This document shows, in pieces, positions 46,740 to 57,828 of a stretch of 64,000 bases of DNA. Source of the DNA: Zanthoxylum bungeanum (lineage: Eukaryota > Streptophyta > Magnoliopsida > Sapindales > Rutaceae); assembly GCA_019454045.1 (NCBI GenBank), contig SKCR01020750.1:62001-126000 (forward strand), given 5' to 3'. The translations under genes and the position numbers were made by a program. The notes under the pieces are model-generated. The model saw only the letters and a program-made list of their open reading frames with translations. It had not been told where the DNA came from and ran no database searches. The number at the start of each line of letters is the position of its first letter. Position 1 is the first letter of the stretch.

Positions 46740-47730
46740 AGAACCGCGTAGGTCAGAGAGAGTCAGAAAACAACCTGAGAGGTATGGGTTTCTGGTCTCA
46801 CCTCATGTAGATATTAATCTTATTGAGGATAATGAGCCGGCTACGTATGAGGAAGCGATACAAGGTATCGACTCCACTTTATGGCAAGATGCCATGAAGT
46901 CCGAAATGGATTCCATGTATACCAACCAAGTTTGGACACTGGTTGATGTACCAGAAGGCGTTAAGCCGATTGGTTGTAAATGGGTCTTCAAGAAGAAGAT
47001 AGACATGGATGGCAACATAAAAACATACAAAGCTAGGCTTGTAGCGAAAGGGTATCGTCAACGACATGTCTATTACGACGAAACTTTTTCACCCGTTGCC
47101 ATGATTAAATCTATTCGGATAATGCTTGCTATTACTGTATATTTCGATTACGAGATATGGCAGATGGACGTCAAAACCGCTTTCCTTAACGAAAACCTTT
47201 TGGAGGATGTTTATATGCAACAGCCTGACGATTTTTTCATACCAAAACATGCAAACAAGGTTTGCAAGTTAAATCGATTTATTTTTGGATTGAAGCAAGC
47301 ATCGCGTTCTTGGAACCAACGTTTGATGAGATCATAAAAGAATATGATTTCATTCAATTGAAGATGATTCTTATGTATATAAGAAGGTTAGTGGGAGCGC
47401 ACTGACATTCATTGTCTTTTACGTTGATGATGTATTGCTTATTGGCAATGACATTCCCATGCTACAATCGGTGAAATCTTGGCTTTCATTAAAATTCTCC
47501 ATGAAAGATCTGGGAGAAACAGCCTTTATTCTGGGAATAAGGATCTACCGGGATAGATCTAGAAAGCTACTTGGACTCTCCCAGAGCTCGTACATTGACA
47601 AAGTGTTGAAGAGATTCAACATGGATCATTCTAAGAGGGGACTGCTACGAGTGTCACATGACGTCTCTCTATCTAAGGACATGTGTCCTAAAACTCAAAA
47701 TGAGAGAGATAACATGAGTCAGATCCCGTT
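46740..47730 (+). pseudogene. Element B reverse transcriptase
   Basis: Linker RRSERVRKQPERYGFLVSPH, then EAIQGIDSTLWQDAMKSEMD, VWTLVDVPEGVKPIGCKWVF, KTYKARLVAKGYRQ, ETFSPVAMIKSIRIMLAI, QMDVKTAFLNENLLEDVYMQ and RFIFGLKQASRSWNQR. A frameshift near 47335 precedes the FYVDDVLL catalytic box (YVDD at 47420-47431). The thumb follows: LSLKFSMKDLGETAFILGIR and YIDKVLKRFNMDHSK. All catalytic Asp residues are present, but the domain cannot be read through in one frame. Confidence 0.93.
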
Positions 47731-48408
47731 CGCTTCTGTAGTCGGATCGATCATGTATGTCATGATATGTACGCGACCTGATGTCTCGTATACTTTAAGC
47801 ATGTGCAGTCGCTATCAGACTGATCCAGTTGATGGTCATTGGGTTGCTGTTAAGAACATCCTTAAGTATCTTAGATTAACTAATGATGCTTTCTTAGTCT
47901 ATGGAGATGAAGAACTTGATGTGACTGGGTTCACCGACGCAAGTTTCCAAACCGATAAATACGACTCTGAGTCACAATCTGGGTATATATTTTTTTTGAA
48001 CAACAGAGCAGTGAGCTGGAAATCTTCCAAGCAAGAGATATTACTGATTCAACAATAGAAGCGGAATATATCACTACAGCTGAGGCAGCAAAAGAAGCAG
48101 TTTGGATCCGTAAATTCCTAATTAGATTTGGAGTAGTTCTGTTAGCAGCTGAGCACGTTCCTTTGTATTGTGACAATAACGGGGCTATAGCGCAGGCTAA
48201 GGAATCGCGGTCTCATCAATGATCCCAGTATGTACTTCGATGTTTCCATCTGATACGTAAGATCATATATTGTGGTGATGTGAAGATCGAAAAGATCGCT
48301 TTAGATGACAACATTGCAGATCCGCTGACGAAAGTTATTTCTCAGCAAAAGTTTGAGCGACATGTACATAGTTCAGATGTTAGATACTTGAGTGATTGGC
48401 TATGAGCC
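47731..48408 (+). pseudogene. Element B RNase H and pol end
   Basis: PFASVVGSIMYVMICTRPDV and NILKYLRLTNDAFLVYGDEE lead to the RNase H motif VTGFTDASFQTDKYDSESQS, GYIFFLNNRAVSWKSSKQ. After a deletion near 48035 the frame shifts and continues as STIEAEYITTAEAAKEAVWI, PLYCDNNGAIAQAKESRSHQ and a stop, then DNIADPLTK. It ends just before the polypurine tract at 48409-48419. Confidence 0.9.
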
Positions 48409-48419
48409 AAGTGGGAGAT
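48409..48419 (+). promoter_or_regulatory. Polypurine tract of element B
   Basis: AAGTGGGAGAT directly before the 3' LTR at 48420. Confidence 0.9.
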
Positions 48420-50347
48420 TGTTGAATAATTATGATCCATAGCATCACTATTTATAAAAGACATTGTGGTTTTTGTACAAATTAACTATGTGACAAAGGA
48501 AATTGCTATTTTATCATTTTGTAATTAGTTACTTTGATATATAAATGATAAAAGTCCTCATGATTAGTTCTGGATTAATAATATATGAGACAATATTAAT
48601 CCATGAACGGTTTAATCATTAAATATCCCTAGTCATAGTATTATCGAGACTGGACATCGATAATGTGGAATAGACTAATATTACATTGGTACGCGTTATG
48701 GAAGCTTAACGGCATAGTTCTCATATATTTAAGTATAGGATAATTATGCAAGTGTGATATGAGGTTCTGTTAGCTATTGGACCGGGAAAAGCTTCGCTCT
48801 AGATAGACCCATCAGAATCCCATTGGTAGTATGACTATGTGAATCCGAATCAGGGTAGGTGTATGTGGTCTTAACCTGAGACTTGCATCGCTAATACTTG
48901 CGACAATCAATACGCTTTGGTTTTGGTCGTCCGGAGCTTTAACAGGTTCTGTGTACGCCTCTTTTGGCTTTACTGAGAATCGTAGTGTATTGGGTGTGAT
49001 GTCAAGATGGAAGTATCACTTCAGTCATATGGAGAAGATGATCACGCAGGGATACAGAACTAGTACTCTAATATATTGCAGCTATCGGGATAATATGGCT
49101 AGGTCATGATTATCCGATTACAGAGACTAGTTGCTAGTGATCCGATATATGCTTCGTACGGGGCAGAGGCAATTCCAACCTCAGGCCTAGCATGTGACAT
49201 CTGATACTGGATCGTTATACGCAATACATAGTATACTATACCTGATATAGATTATATATTCTTCGTTGAATATTTCTGGAGAATTGGGTAGGCACGGTGC
49301 TTTGCTAGAAGCCAACAATGTCTTATAAATTAGTAAGAATGTGGTACGGGGTACGCACGTGTTCGGATAGTCCGATCACCGTATTTACTACCAATATATC
49401 CAGGGATCTCTTGGGTTGCTTCCCAAAGATTCACCGATGACATTTGACTCGAACAGAATTAATCTAGGATTCATTTTGAGAAAGAGAAAATTAATCTAGG
49501 ATTAATTACGGGAAGAATTTATTTTGGATAAAATTCAAATAGAAGAGAGAACGCGATTAATTTAGAATTAATCGATTAAATAATATATTGGATATATTAA
49601 TTGAAATCGGATTTCAATGTGGAATTAAAATTGGATTTTAATTCGAGCGAACGAATTAATTTGGAATTAATTCGCAAGCGACTTTCGTAATAATTTTGCT
49701 AGCCATTATTATTTAATTAAATTGGATTTAATAACGTCGCGACGGAAAATTTGTTTAGTTCGGAATTAAACGAACCCGGGCCCGAGCGAAGGTGCGTGTT
49801 GAGTTAGCCGATTTAAATTTGGAAGTTGACATGTTAGTCATTTGATGGAAGTTGTTGTTGCCTTGAGTAAGGCTTGGACATTTGATAGAAGTGGTGGTGG
49901 GACCCACTTCACTTACATCAACATGTTAGACATTTGATGGAAGTTGTTGTTAGCTTGAGTAAGGTTTGGATTGCTTATGAAACACTCAAACCAAAACCAA
50001 CACTCAACCTTTGTATAAATTAGTTAACTCAACTTTGGAAGTGTGACAATTTTACTATTCACAGCAAACTCTTTCTTCTCTTTAGCTCATTATCTTGAGC
50101 TTCTTCCTTCTCCCTTGAAGTTTTGTTGTAAGATTTCATTAAGCTAACACTTTAAAGAGTTGAATGAGGTGTTAGGGAAACTCACCCAAGAGCAAAATCA
50201 TCAAAGCCAAAGCTTGGAGCTACATCCATTGAAGCATTTCTTGGAAATTCTCATATGTTCTTTGTAAGTTTTTTTCCGCAAACTTTATTGATTATTCACA
50301 CACAATATCATGACTTAGAGACCTTGGGCATGTCTAGGAAACTTACA
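48420..50347 (+). mobile_element. Element B 3' LTR
   Basis: 1928 bp, from TGTTGAATAATTATGATCCA to GGAAACTTACA. It has a local ~70 bp duplication near 49830-49945 (CATTTGATGGAAGTTGTTGT and ...TTAGACATTTGATGGAAG) absent from the 5' copy. Confidence 0.92.
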
Positions 50348-51196
50348 GTTCGTTCCTATACGTAGTGCGTCATCTTTCTATACGAACAAAACCTTCAAGT
50401 GTGTTTACATTTGAGACTGTGTTCGAACGAGTTTACGAAACAGTGCGTATTCGACTTACGTTCGATGGGCTTTCGAATAAAATTACGGGACTGAAATATT
50501 TTGGACACATTTTTGAGCTAGTTTTGCTCAAGGAAAATCTTACCTTTACCTTACCTATATAAAGAAACATAGAGCCACCTTACCAATGGTTGGAAACATA
50601 TAATTCATAGCTATAATGTGTTTTTTTTTCAACCTGTTTGGCAATTCACCTTGAAGACTTTATTATTTCTCTTGTTTTCTTCATTGTGTTGAGATTTCTT
50701 GATTGACTATAAACACATAAACACAACCCTAACTAAATTTCCTAAGCCTTCAGAATTCTTTAGGAGGAAGATTGATAGTCGGAGTTCCGGCGTTTCGAGT
50801 TCACAAGGTTGGTCCACTCAGAGACATCAGAGGTTTTGAATAAAACTTCTTGGTGCGGGCTCGGGGAGTTCATGGAGTTCTTACAGTCTAGAGGTATTCG
50901 AGTCGATGAAATTGTCACCATATGTCCTATATTATAATTGTAAGTTTTCTTTTATAGTGGATTTGACTGGTAGCCTATATACCCGGAGTGGTTTTTTCTT
51001 GCACGAGTTTTTCATTTCTTCAATAAAATTGTCGTGTTGATTTGTTTATTTCTTTTATATAATTATTGTGATTCATATTGTTTAGACTTAAGGGTGCATG
51101 TTTTTAATTTATAAAAACTACAATTAGGACATATCTTAGTTTATTATGTTTAGTTATGCATTGGGTCAAAACCTTAGACAAAAATCAAATTTTAAA
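50348..51196 (+). mobile_element. Element C 5' LTR, second part
   Basis: Resumes after B as GTTCGTTCCTATACG and aligns with 56350-57183 of the 3' LTR (for example GTGCGTCATCTTTCTATACG, GACTGGTAGCCTATATACCC). The end is set just before the PBS at 51198. Confidence 0.85.
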
Positions 51197-51197
51197 T

Positions 51198-51209
51198 TGG
51201 TATCAGAGC
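51198..51209 (+). promoter_or_regulatory. Primer-binding site of element C
   Basis: TGGTATCAGAGC, a perfect initiator Met-tRNA site. Confidence 0.92.
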
Positions 51210-51251
51210 CTGAACTCGGTCCTTGACCCGTCATATATGGATTGAATTCAA

Positions 51252-52608
51252 CCCTTAAATTGTCCCTCATTCTTTGATAGGACATAATACCCTCATTGGA
51301 AAGTTCGCATGAGTGCTTTCCATAAGTCATTGGATGAAAATGTCTGAATGTCAGTAGAGCACGGGTGGAAACCTCTCGTGGTTATGGTTTATGGGGTCTC
51401 TTCCCCTAAAGATAAACTAACTTGGACTAAAGAGGAGTTTATTGCTAGCAATAGGAACAACAAATCCATTAATTTTATTCATGTTGTTGTTTGCTCTACT
51501 GGATTTCGGAGAATATCAATGTGTGAGATAGTCAATGATGCATGAGATATCCTTCGGACTGTGCATGAGGGCATAATGTCAGTTAAGAATAATAGACTCC
51601 AAGAGCTTGCTACTAGGTTTGAAGTCGCTAGGATGAAAGATGATGAGGCTTCTTTCAAATTTTATGCTGAGATTAACGATATTGTTAACTCCAACTTTAA
51701 CATAGGCGAGACTATTCTTACGAATAGGATAGTTAGGAAAATCCTTAGATCCCTACGTGAACAATTTTTACTAAGGATCATAGCAATCAAATAAAGTAAT
51801 TACTTAGATCACCTTAAACTAGAGGACCTCGTAGGAAAACTTCAGGTTTATGAAAGACAACTTCCTGAATATAGAAAGCCTAAGAAGATAGCAATGAAAA
51901 CCGCAAAGGAAGTTACCAATGATTCATCCAATGATGATGAGGATGATACTCTCACAGATGCTTAAAGGACTATGTTTGTGAAATGTTCAAGAAATTTCTT
52001 AAGTTGAAGAAGAATGGTCATGGCTCTAATAGGGATAGGGAAGACAAACCTAGAGAGAGTAGTGTAGTAGGAAGGAGTCTAGAGAGGACAATGATAGTTA
52101 AGCTCGCGCTATCCAATGCCATGAATGTGAAGGATATGGACATATTAGGTCTGAATGTCCCACATACCTAAAGTCTAAGGGCAAGAAAGTTATGGCAGCC
52201 TTACTTAGTGATTCAAAAAATGGTTATACTTTTGATGAGTCTCATAAGGATAAAAGTTATCTTATTGCATTTACTGCTAGTGTTACAGGTAAGAGAGAGG
52301 ATAAAACTAGTGATGTAGTTATTGATTCAGAATTCTCTCATGATGAGTCTGTAGATGAGGATGATCTTCAGGTATCCTACACTGAACTGTTTAATGAGAG
52401 TCTAGCTATCAAGAAGATGAATGTTGAGGTCAGTAAGAGGCTAAAGGAAACTGAGCTAGAAAAGAATGAAGTTCAAGCCAAGCCTAACAAAAGCTTTTTA
52501 GTTATTGATGACCTCGAGGAGAGGAAGCGAGATGACTTCCCATCAGCTTTTGAATGCGTTGATCCTAAAAGGCATGATGAGAGTGCACTTCGGTGTACCT
52601 TTTCTTAG
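51252..52608 (+). pseudogene. Element C gag (SIRE-like), with no pol downstream
   Basis: Reads WKVRMSAFHKSLDENV, stop, MSVEHGWKPLVVMVYGVSSP, LTWTKEEFIASNRNNKSINF, a stop at NDA-stop-DILRTVHEG, then LQELATRFEVARMKDDEASF, NDIVNSNFNIGETILTNRIV and KILRSLREQF. This is the UBN2-type Gag of SIRE-group elements. Two of the stops are TGA where relatives have Trp (TGG), a G-to-A change. A TAA at about 51792 and frameshifts follow. The zinc knuckle CHECEGYGHIRSEC lies at about 52118-52160. An acidic tail (52192-52608) remains open. The family normally continues into protease and pol; none is found here. Confidence 0.87.
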
Positions 52609-53344
52609 ATGTTGCATTCAATTTTCCCATTGCATGTGTGTTTGCCTGTGTTTTATATTTCTACACGACTGTATTTTTTTTATTTTCACTGCATATGAGT
52701 GTGTGTTTGTTTTATTTTTGTTATATATCTCTTGGTATATAGGATGAAAACCCGGACATAAATTTCATAGCCGATTCTGAATGGACGGTACTGTGATCTA
52801 CACTCGGGAATACAACTCCACGTACCATTGGATAATGACAAACCATCTTGTGTCCTTTCTTGTCTTGTTTAAAAAAAATTATAAAATGAAAAAGACCAAA
52901 AAGATTTTCTGGCTTGAAAGAGCATGTAAAAGCATGTGCATGTGGTAATGATATGTAGGATATACTGTTATACATGTGTAATATGCTTTTATTTTTCTTG
53001 ATGCTCTATGTGCATATATGTGTGTGATGGAAACCCTTAGTATATCTTGTGCTTGCATCTCACATACATATTTTTATGTCCTGAGGCTTGGTTGCATGTA
53101 TGAGTTTTTTTACTGACAGTATAAACTATGTCATACTTAGATCATTAAATAGTGTGAATTTTGACTAGATGACCTTATGATATCCCTTTGTAAAAGAAAA
53201 AAAACAGTTTAAATGAGTCTCAAGTGCAAAAGAGCCAATAGGTCAAATTCAAAAGATAAGGGCAAAAACCATTCATTCGAAAGAGTTTATTTAAGAGCTC
53301 AAATTTAGGGGGAGAATATTATACCATGTAACCAATGTTAGTTA
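52609..53344 (+). other. Non-coding part of element C after gag
   Basis: T/G-rich DNA with no pol similarity. A G-rich, polypurine-like phrase AATTTAGGGGGAGAATATT at 53305-53323 resembles the spacer that follows pol in SIRE-type elements, suggesting that pol was deleted between gag and here. Confidence 0.6.
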
Positions 53345-54210
53345 TCTTTAGGTCCTAGTAGTGCTGGGTTTGAACATTGACCGGCGTAATCACACGCGTA
53401 TAACGCAAGCGCACATATCGTTCAAGTAGTATAAATCTATCGATCCCACGAGAACTTAATACCTAAACTATTAATTTATGAAGTCAAATATTTACGAGTA
53501 TCTAATAGATTGGTTGGTTGATTGGATGGTGACTTTAAACTTAAAACAAGTAAATTAAACAGCGCGAAAGTAAATTAAAGGGAAATTCAATATTATTAAA
53601 CTATCCAGGGTTGTGAATCCTTCCAATATCTTTTTAAAGATGAAGTGGTTATATTATGTTTGTGCAATATATTGGTTTATTAACCTGGAACACAAATTTA
53701 TGCAAAAATCTCTTCCGATGGTCAAATACAAATACCCCGAATAACCCAATTAATCATTTTCCTATGTCAACCAAGTTATCTGAATTCATTAAGATTAAGT
53801 TCCAATTATTGCTACCCCCGCCCGACATGTATATTCCCATCCTGTAAGGAAATCTATTAAAGGGTTATCTATCCTCAAGGAAGATCGTTGGCTATTGAGT
53901 CTAAGGTTTAAACCTAAAATCCATTTTCCAAGTTCATTTTAAGTTTACCAGATCAATCTTATTAATGGCCAGTTAACAAGAAGCATTAAGATTAAGGCTC
54001 AATAAATAAACCTTTATATTACCCAAAACATGAAATAACCCCTTATAAACCAGTGATATTGAAATTCATCACAACCCAAGATAACAGGTTTAGTTACCAC
54101 ACATAACTAAGGCTAGTAAAAGCTTAAATAAAGTAAATGACATAAAGTAAATACTTGGAAATTAAAAGCGTAAATAAAACAGTAAAGAAAATACTGGGGT
54201 TAGAGGATCC

Positions 54211-54478
54211 ACTTTTATTACTTCTATTTTAGATATCTCCCTTATTATAATATATAAACTTTGCGTGATATTACCAACCGACCATATAGGCGGTATCCTG
54301 ATTAAGTCAAATTTATAATTAATTTCAATCGACCATACAGGCGGTATCCATGTTTAGTCAGGTTAAAATCAATTTCATTAAGTTCAACCGACCATAAATG
54401 CGGTATCTCATTAAGTTAGGTTTTAAATAGTTTATATATTATAATTAAGGGAGATTAATCTAAATATTAGTAATAAAA
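54211..54478. repeat. Inverted repeat enclosing three CCGACCATANAGGCGGTATC motifs
   Basis: Arms ACTTTTATTACTTCTATTTT...ATATATAAACT (54211-54260) and AGTTTATATATTATAAT...TAATAAAAGCT (54429-54480) are inverted copies with few mismatches. The ~170 bp loop has three direct copies of an ACCGACCATATAGGCGGTAT motif, starting near 54277, 54329 and 54388. This section has no counterpart in R2. Confidence 0.83.
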
Positions 54479-54720
54479 GCTTACCTTTCACCCCAGCAGA
54501 AAAAAGTTACCTACTCTTGCTGAAAAGTAAAAGACTGAAAAGTAAAAGACTGTAAAGTAAAAAAAAAAAAGTGCTCTTGCGAAAAGTAAACAAAATAATT
54601 ACATAAAGCTGTAAATAAACAAACAAGATACAATCTTCTTAGTATTCTTAAGGAATTACTCAGAAGAAAGTATGGTTTTACAAATGAAATTCGTCCTCAA
54701 TTTATAGGCAAAATTTTGCC

Positions 54721-54885
54721 TCACGTGTCGCGACGCGTGGAACATTGCGCATCACGACGCGCCGTTGATGATGGACGCGTGGCTCGCAACTTCTGGAGAT
54801 GAGGACACGTGTCTATCGGCTGCATTATAGTGTCGGTGTCACGACGCGTAAAGTTGGTGCGTGTCGCGACGCTGATGTCAGCAAA
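54721..54885. repeat. Cluster of TCGCGACGC palindrome-like motifs in R1
   Basis: GTGTCGCGACGCG (54725), GCATCACGACGCGC (54750), GTGTCACGACGCG (54837) and GTGTCGCGACGC (54863). They are forms of GCGTCGCGACGC with C-to-T or G-to-A changes. The region is strikingly CpG-rich relative to its surroundings. Confidence 0.85.
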
Positions 54886-55320
54886 GATGTGGATTGTCGG
54901 CAGCATGTGATGGTGACACATGGCATGGCGCACGTTAACAAATTTGTTGTGATGTTGACACGTGGCAGGCGTATGTTAGTAATGGCGCATGATAGCAAAA
55001 CTTCTCTAATTGGTCCACGTGTTTGGTGCATGTTAGCAGTCTTCGGCGCATGTTAGCAGACGGTGCATTTTAGCACGGTGCATTTTAGCAAACGACATAT
55101 TTTAGCAAGAAATTTATATTTTTGCCCTTTTTGTCCGTTTTCCGCTGTTTTAATCCTGAATTGCCTCCACAAAGTCCTGTTATTTTATTTATCTACAAAA
55201 TACCACAAAACACATCAAAATATTCACAAAACTCAAGAAATTATACAAAATATTAAGTTAAGGGAGTGGGAAATAGTAATCTATTTTCCACTCATCAAAC
55301 ATCTTTTTTGTGGACTTGGT

Positions 55321-56132
55321 GTGATATGAGGTAGGATTTTTTTGATTGTGTCCCGCTCATAAAATAAGGTCTTAAGCCTTGACTAGTTTTACACTTATTT
55401 TTCACACAAGTGCTTGCTATGTTTTGATGTTTGTGTCATGTGCATGTGTGTATTATTTAGCATAACCAAAAAAGGTGCATATTATCTCATGTTTTAAATA
55501 GCTCAGTACTGACTGGGTATTATTATACTTGCTTGAAGTGATATTTTGAGTCATTTTTTGACTTATTTAGCATATTTTTTAAAAAAAACTTATTGTGTGT
55601 GCTTTTAGTTATTACATAATGTGTTTTAATTTAAATACTGCATTTTATTTGTTTTTATTTACTTCTCGTGTGTTACTTTGCTAACTGAGTATGGCAGTTA
55701 GTGAGGGGGAGTAAGTTAAGTTTGCATATTCTCTTACATGTGATTTTTAATTGGTATATTGATCTATTATTTTAACATATTATTTTTACCCATTGTCATT
55801 TCGGGACAAATAAGAAGGAGTAAGTATATCGATTTTTGTTTTTGTTTTAAATGCATGAGATTTTCATTTTGTTTAAAATTCATGAGAATTTTTAATTTTA
55901 GTTTATCTGCTTTTTATGTTCCCTATGCTTTTCACAGTATATTATTGTTTCAGCATATTTCAGGTGAGCATATTAGTGGTTGTGGTGGCGTCAACTTTAA
56001 GACTACTTGTTAGGTATTGGATCGAGTCATATTGTAATATGTCACTGCCTTGATGGTTTCCAGTTGGTTATTTTATTTTTCGGTATTTTACCGTAGTTTT
56101 TGTATTAGGTGGTAGTTTTATCATGGATTGCC
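55321..56132 (+). other. 3' non-coding part of element C
   Basis: T-rich DNA between R1 and the polypurine tract. A G-rich phrase TAGTGAGGGGGAGTAAG at 55701 may be a second polypurine-like tract. The short frame at 55759-56013 shows no known motif. Confidence 0.6.
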
Positions 56133-56144
56133 AAAGAGGGAGAT
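56133..56144 (+). promoter_or_regulatory. Polypurine tract of element C
   Basis: AAAGAGGGAGAT directly before the LTR start TGTTAG at 56145. Confidence 0.9.
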
Positions 56145-57183
56145 TGTTAGTTCCATTTTTGTGGGCAATGTCCGTAACAAAATAGGTTCAATTGAGTTGT
56201 AATGAGTCTTGATGATCTCAGAGCAATTAGACTGGTATTTGGCAGACTGTGTGTGAAGATATCAGATATGCGTTAGGGCTGCGTTCGTGTTTGTGTTTGA
56301 ATGAGTGGCGTTCGTGTTTTGGTTAGAACAAAACTTGACAATAGGTTCTCATGCATAGTGCGTTCATCTTTTTGTGCGAACAAAACCTTCTATTGTGTTT
56401 GCGTTTGAGATTGTGTTCGAACGAGTTTACAGAACAGTGCTCATTCGACTTGCATTTGAACGAAATTACGGGACTGCGTTTTTTTGGACTCCTTTTTTAG
56501 CCAGTTTTGCACAAGGAAAAGTCTACATTTACCCTACCTATATAAACAAACTTAGAGCCACCTTACCATTGGTTGGAAACACATAATTCAGAGCTATAAC
56601 GTCTTTTGTTTTCATCCTGCTTGGCAATTCACCTTGAAGACTTTATTATTTCTCTTGTCTTCTTTGTTGTGGTGAGATTCATTGATTGACCATCAATACA
56701 TAAACCAAACCCTAACCCAATTTCCTAAGCCTTCAGAGTTCCTTAGGAGAAAGATTAGTAGTCGGAGTTCCGTCATTGCGAGTTCGCGAGGTTGGTCCAC
56801 TCAGAGACTTCAGATGTTATGTAGAAGATTGTTTGCTCAGAGAGTTCTTCGAGTTATTACAGTCTAGAGGTATTCGAGTCGGTAAAATTATCACCATAGG
56901 TCCTATACCATCACTGTAAGTTTTCTCTTTATAGTGGATTTGACTGGTAGCCTATATACCCGAAACAGTTTTTTACTCGCTCGAGTTTTCCACTTTGTCA
57001 ACAAAGTTCTTGTGTTTATTTGTTTACCGCTTATATATTTGTTGTGATTCATATTATTTAGACTTAAGGGTGCATGTTTTTAATTTTTTTTTTTAAGAAA
57101 AAAAAAACAATAATTATGATCAGTTTTAATTTTTTGTGTTTAATTCTGTATAGGATTAGAACTTTAGACAAATCGATTTTTCA
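56145..57183 (+). mobile_element. Element C 3' LTR
   Basis: 1039 bp, from TGTTAGTTCC to TTTTTCA. It is uninterrupted and so supplies the empty site for element B. Pairwise differences from the 5' LTR are clearly more numerous than between the LTRs of B or K, in line with C being the oldest of the three. The last ~15 bp of alignment are uncertain. Confidence 0.83.
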
Positions 57184-57188
57184 AGAAC

Positions 57189-57444
57189 AAATAAAAGAGG
57201 CAATGTTGTTCGCTTTAAAAACCCAAAATAACTTCAAGCATTATCCTATAACTGCGAAGAAAAAAATCTACTTTAGTTCTATAGGTAGTAAAATTATCAA
57301 AAAGAACATAAAACAAAACAAAGGCAATTGAATAAAACTTCTACAGCAACTTCACTAATACGTTAATTCAACTAAAAATAATAATTAATTGATTAAATTC
57401 TAATTTTCCAATTTTAAATTCAAAAACTAAATATTTTTAAACAG
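57189..57444. other. A+T-rich spacer
   Basis: No gene or repeat recognised between the end of element C and the inverted repeat at 57445. Confidence 0.5.
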
Positions 57445-57672
57445 ATAAAGCATTTCATGAAAAAAATTACATATTATTAATTTATAAATATAAAGACTAT
57501 TTTTTATCCATTATTTTTTTATCGAAGTATATTAACAATGATACTTATTTGTAATTTTAATTAATAATATGTAATTTTTTTTATGAAATGCTTTATACTT
57601 CTTTAAAATAAGTATCATTGTTAATATACTTCGATAAAAAAATAATGGATAAAAAAGTCTTTATATTTATAA
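57445..57672. repeat. Interleaved inverted repeats in A-B-A'-B' order
   Basis: Segment A (57445-57482, 38 bp) is the reverse complement of A' (57559-57596) with one mismatch. Segment B (57482-57550, ~69 bp) is the reverse complement of B' (57606-57672) with a 2 bp indel. The order is A, B, A', B' rather than A, B, B', A', so the two stems cross like a pseudoknot. It looks like a 106 bp unit followed by a circularly permuted inverted copy. Confidence 0.95.
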
Positions 57673-57820
57673 GAGACTGATGATATCTGACCATCTATTT
57701 TTAAATACTCATATCTCCTTAAACAGACTCTGAATCACAATTTATAAAATTCTACATACGCTTAATATACATACCTAAACTTTTATCAACACACCTCTCT
57801 CAAATTCGAACTTTTATAAG
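57673..57820. other. Short A+T-rich spacer
   Basis: No feature recognised between the inverted repeat and the MITE. Confidence 0.5.
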
Positions 57821-57828
57821 GTCTAAAT

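Larger units (their letters stand above)
31748..50347 (+). mobile_element. Copia element B, nested in the 5' LTR of C and itself split by K
   Basis: 5' LTR 31748-33622, PBS 33624-33636, leader 33637-34892 and 43614-44603, gag-pol 44604-48400, polypurine tract 48409-48419, 3' LTR 48420-50347. Flanks GTTCA (31743-31747) and GTTCG (50348-50352) differ at one base. The uninterrupted paralogous site lies in the C 3' LTR at about 56335-56365. Without K the element is about 9.9 kb. It is complete in layout, but every ORF is broken. Confidence 0.9.
53345..55320. repeat. Unclassified interspersed repeat R1
   Basis: It shares a collinear plan with R2 (58565-59870). Both have an opening phrase with ATCGATCCCACGAGAACTTA-like or CGAACGCACAGGGATTATAA sequence, A-rich stretches with GTAAATTAAA units, a section on CTCCCGAGTG/CCCGCCCGAC, GGCCAACAAACTAGAAGCAT (R2) versus GGCCAGTTAACAAGAAGCAT (R1), CATCAC/CATCATCC...TAGTTAC/TTAGTTCATGACTA, a CGTCGCGACGC cluster, and an ending with a GTGGGAAATAG / GCGGGAATAAG phrase. 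No ORF or terminal repeat was recognised, so the superfamily is unknown. R1 sits inside element C. Confidence 0.7.
31536..57183 (+). mobile_element. Copia element C (SIRE-like), carrying nested elements B and R1
   Basis: 5' LTR: 31536-31747 plus 50348-51196 (about 1061 bp in total, split by B). PBS 51198-51209; gag remnant 51252-52608; 3' polypurine tract 56133-56144; 3' LTR 56145-57183 (1039 bp). LTR ends start TATTAG/TGTTAG and share blocks such as CAATTGAGTTGTAATGAGT, TGTGTTCGAACGAGTTTAC and GGTAGCCTATATACCCG. No protease, integrase, RT or RNase H is present. Flanks GAAAC (left) and AGAAC (right) are at best an imperfect target duplication. Confidence 0.85.
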
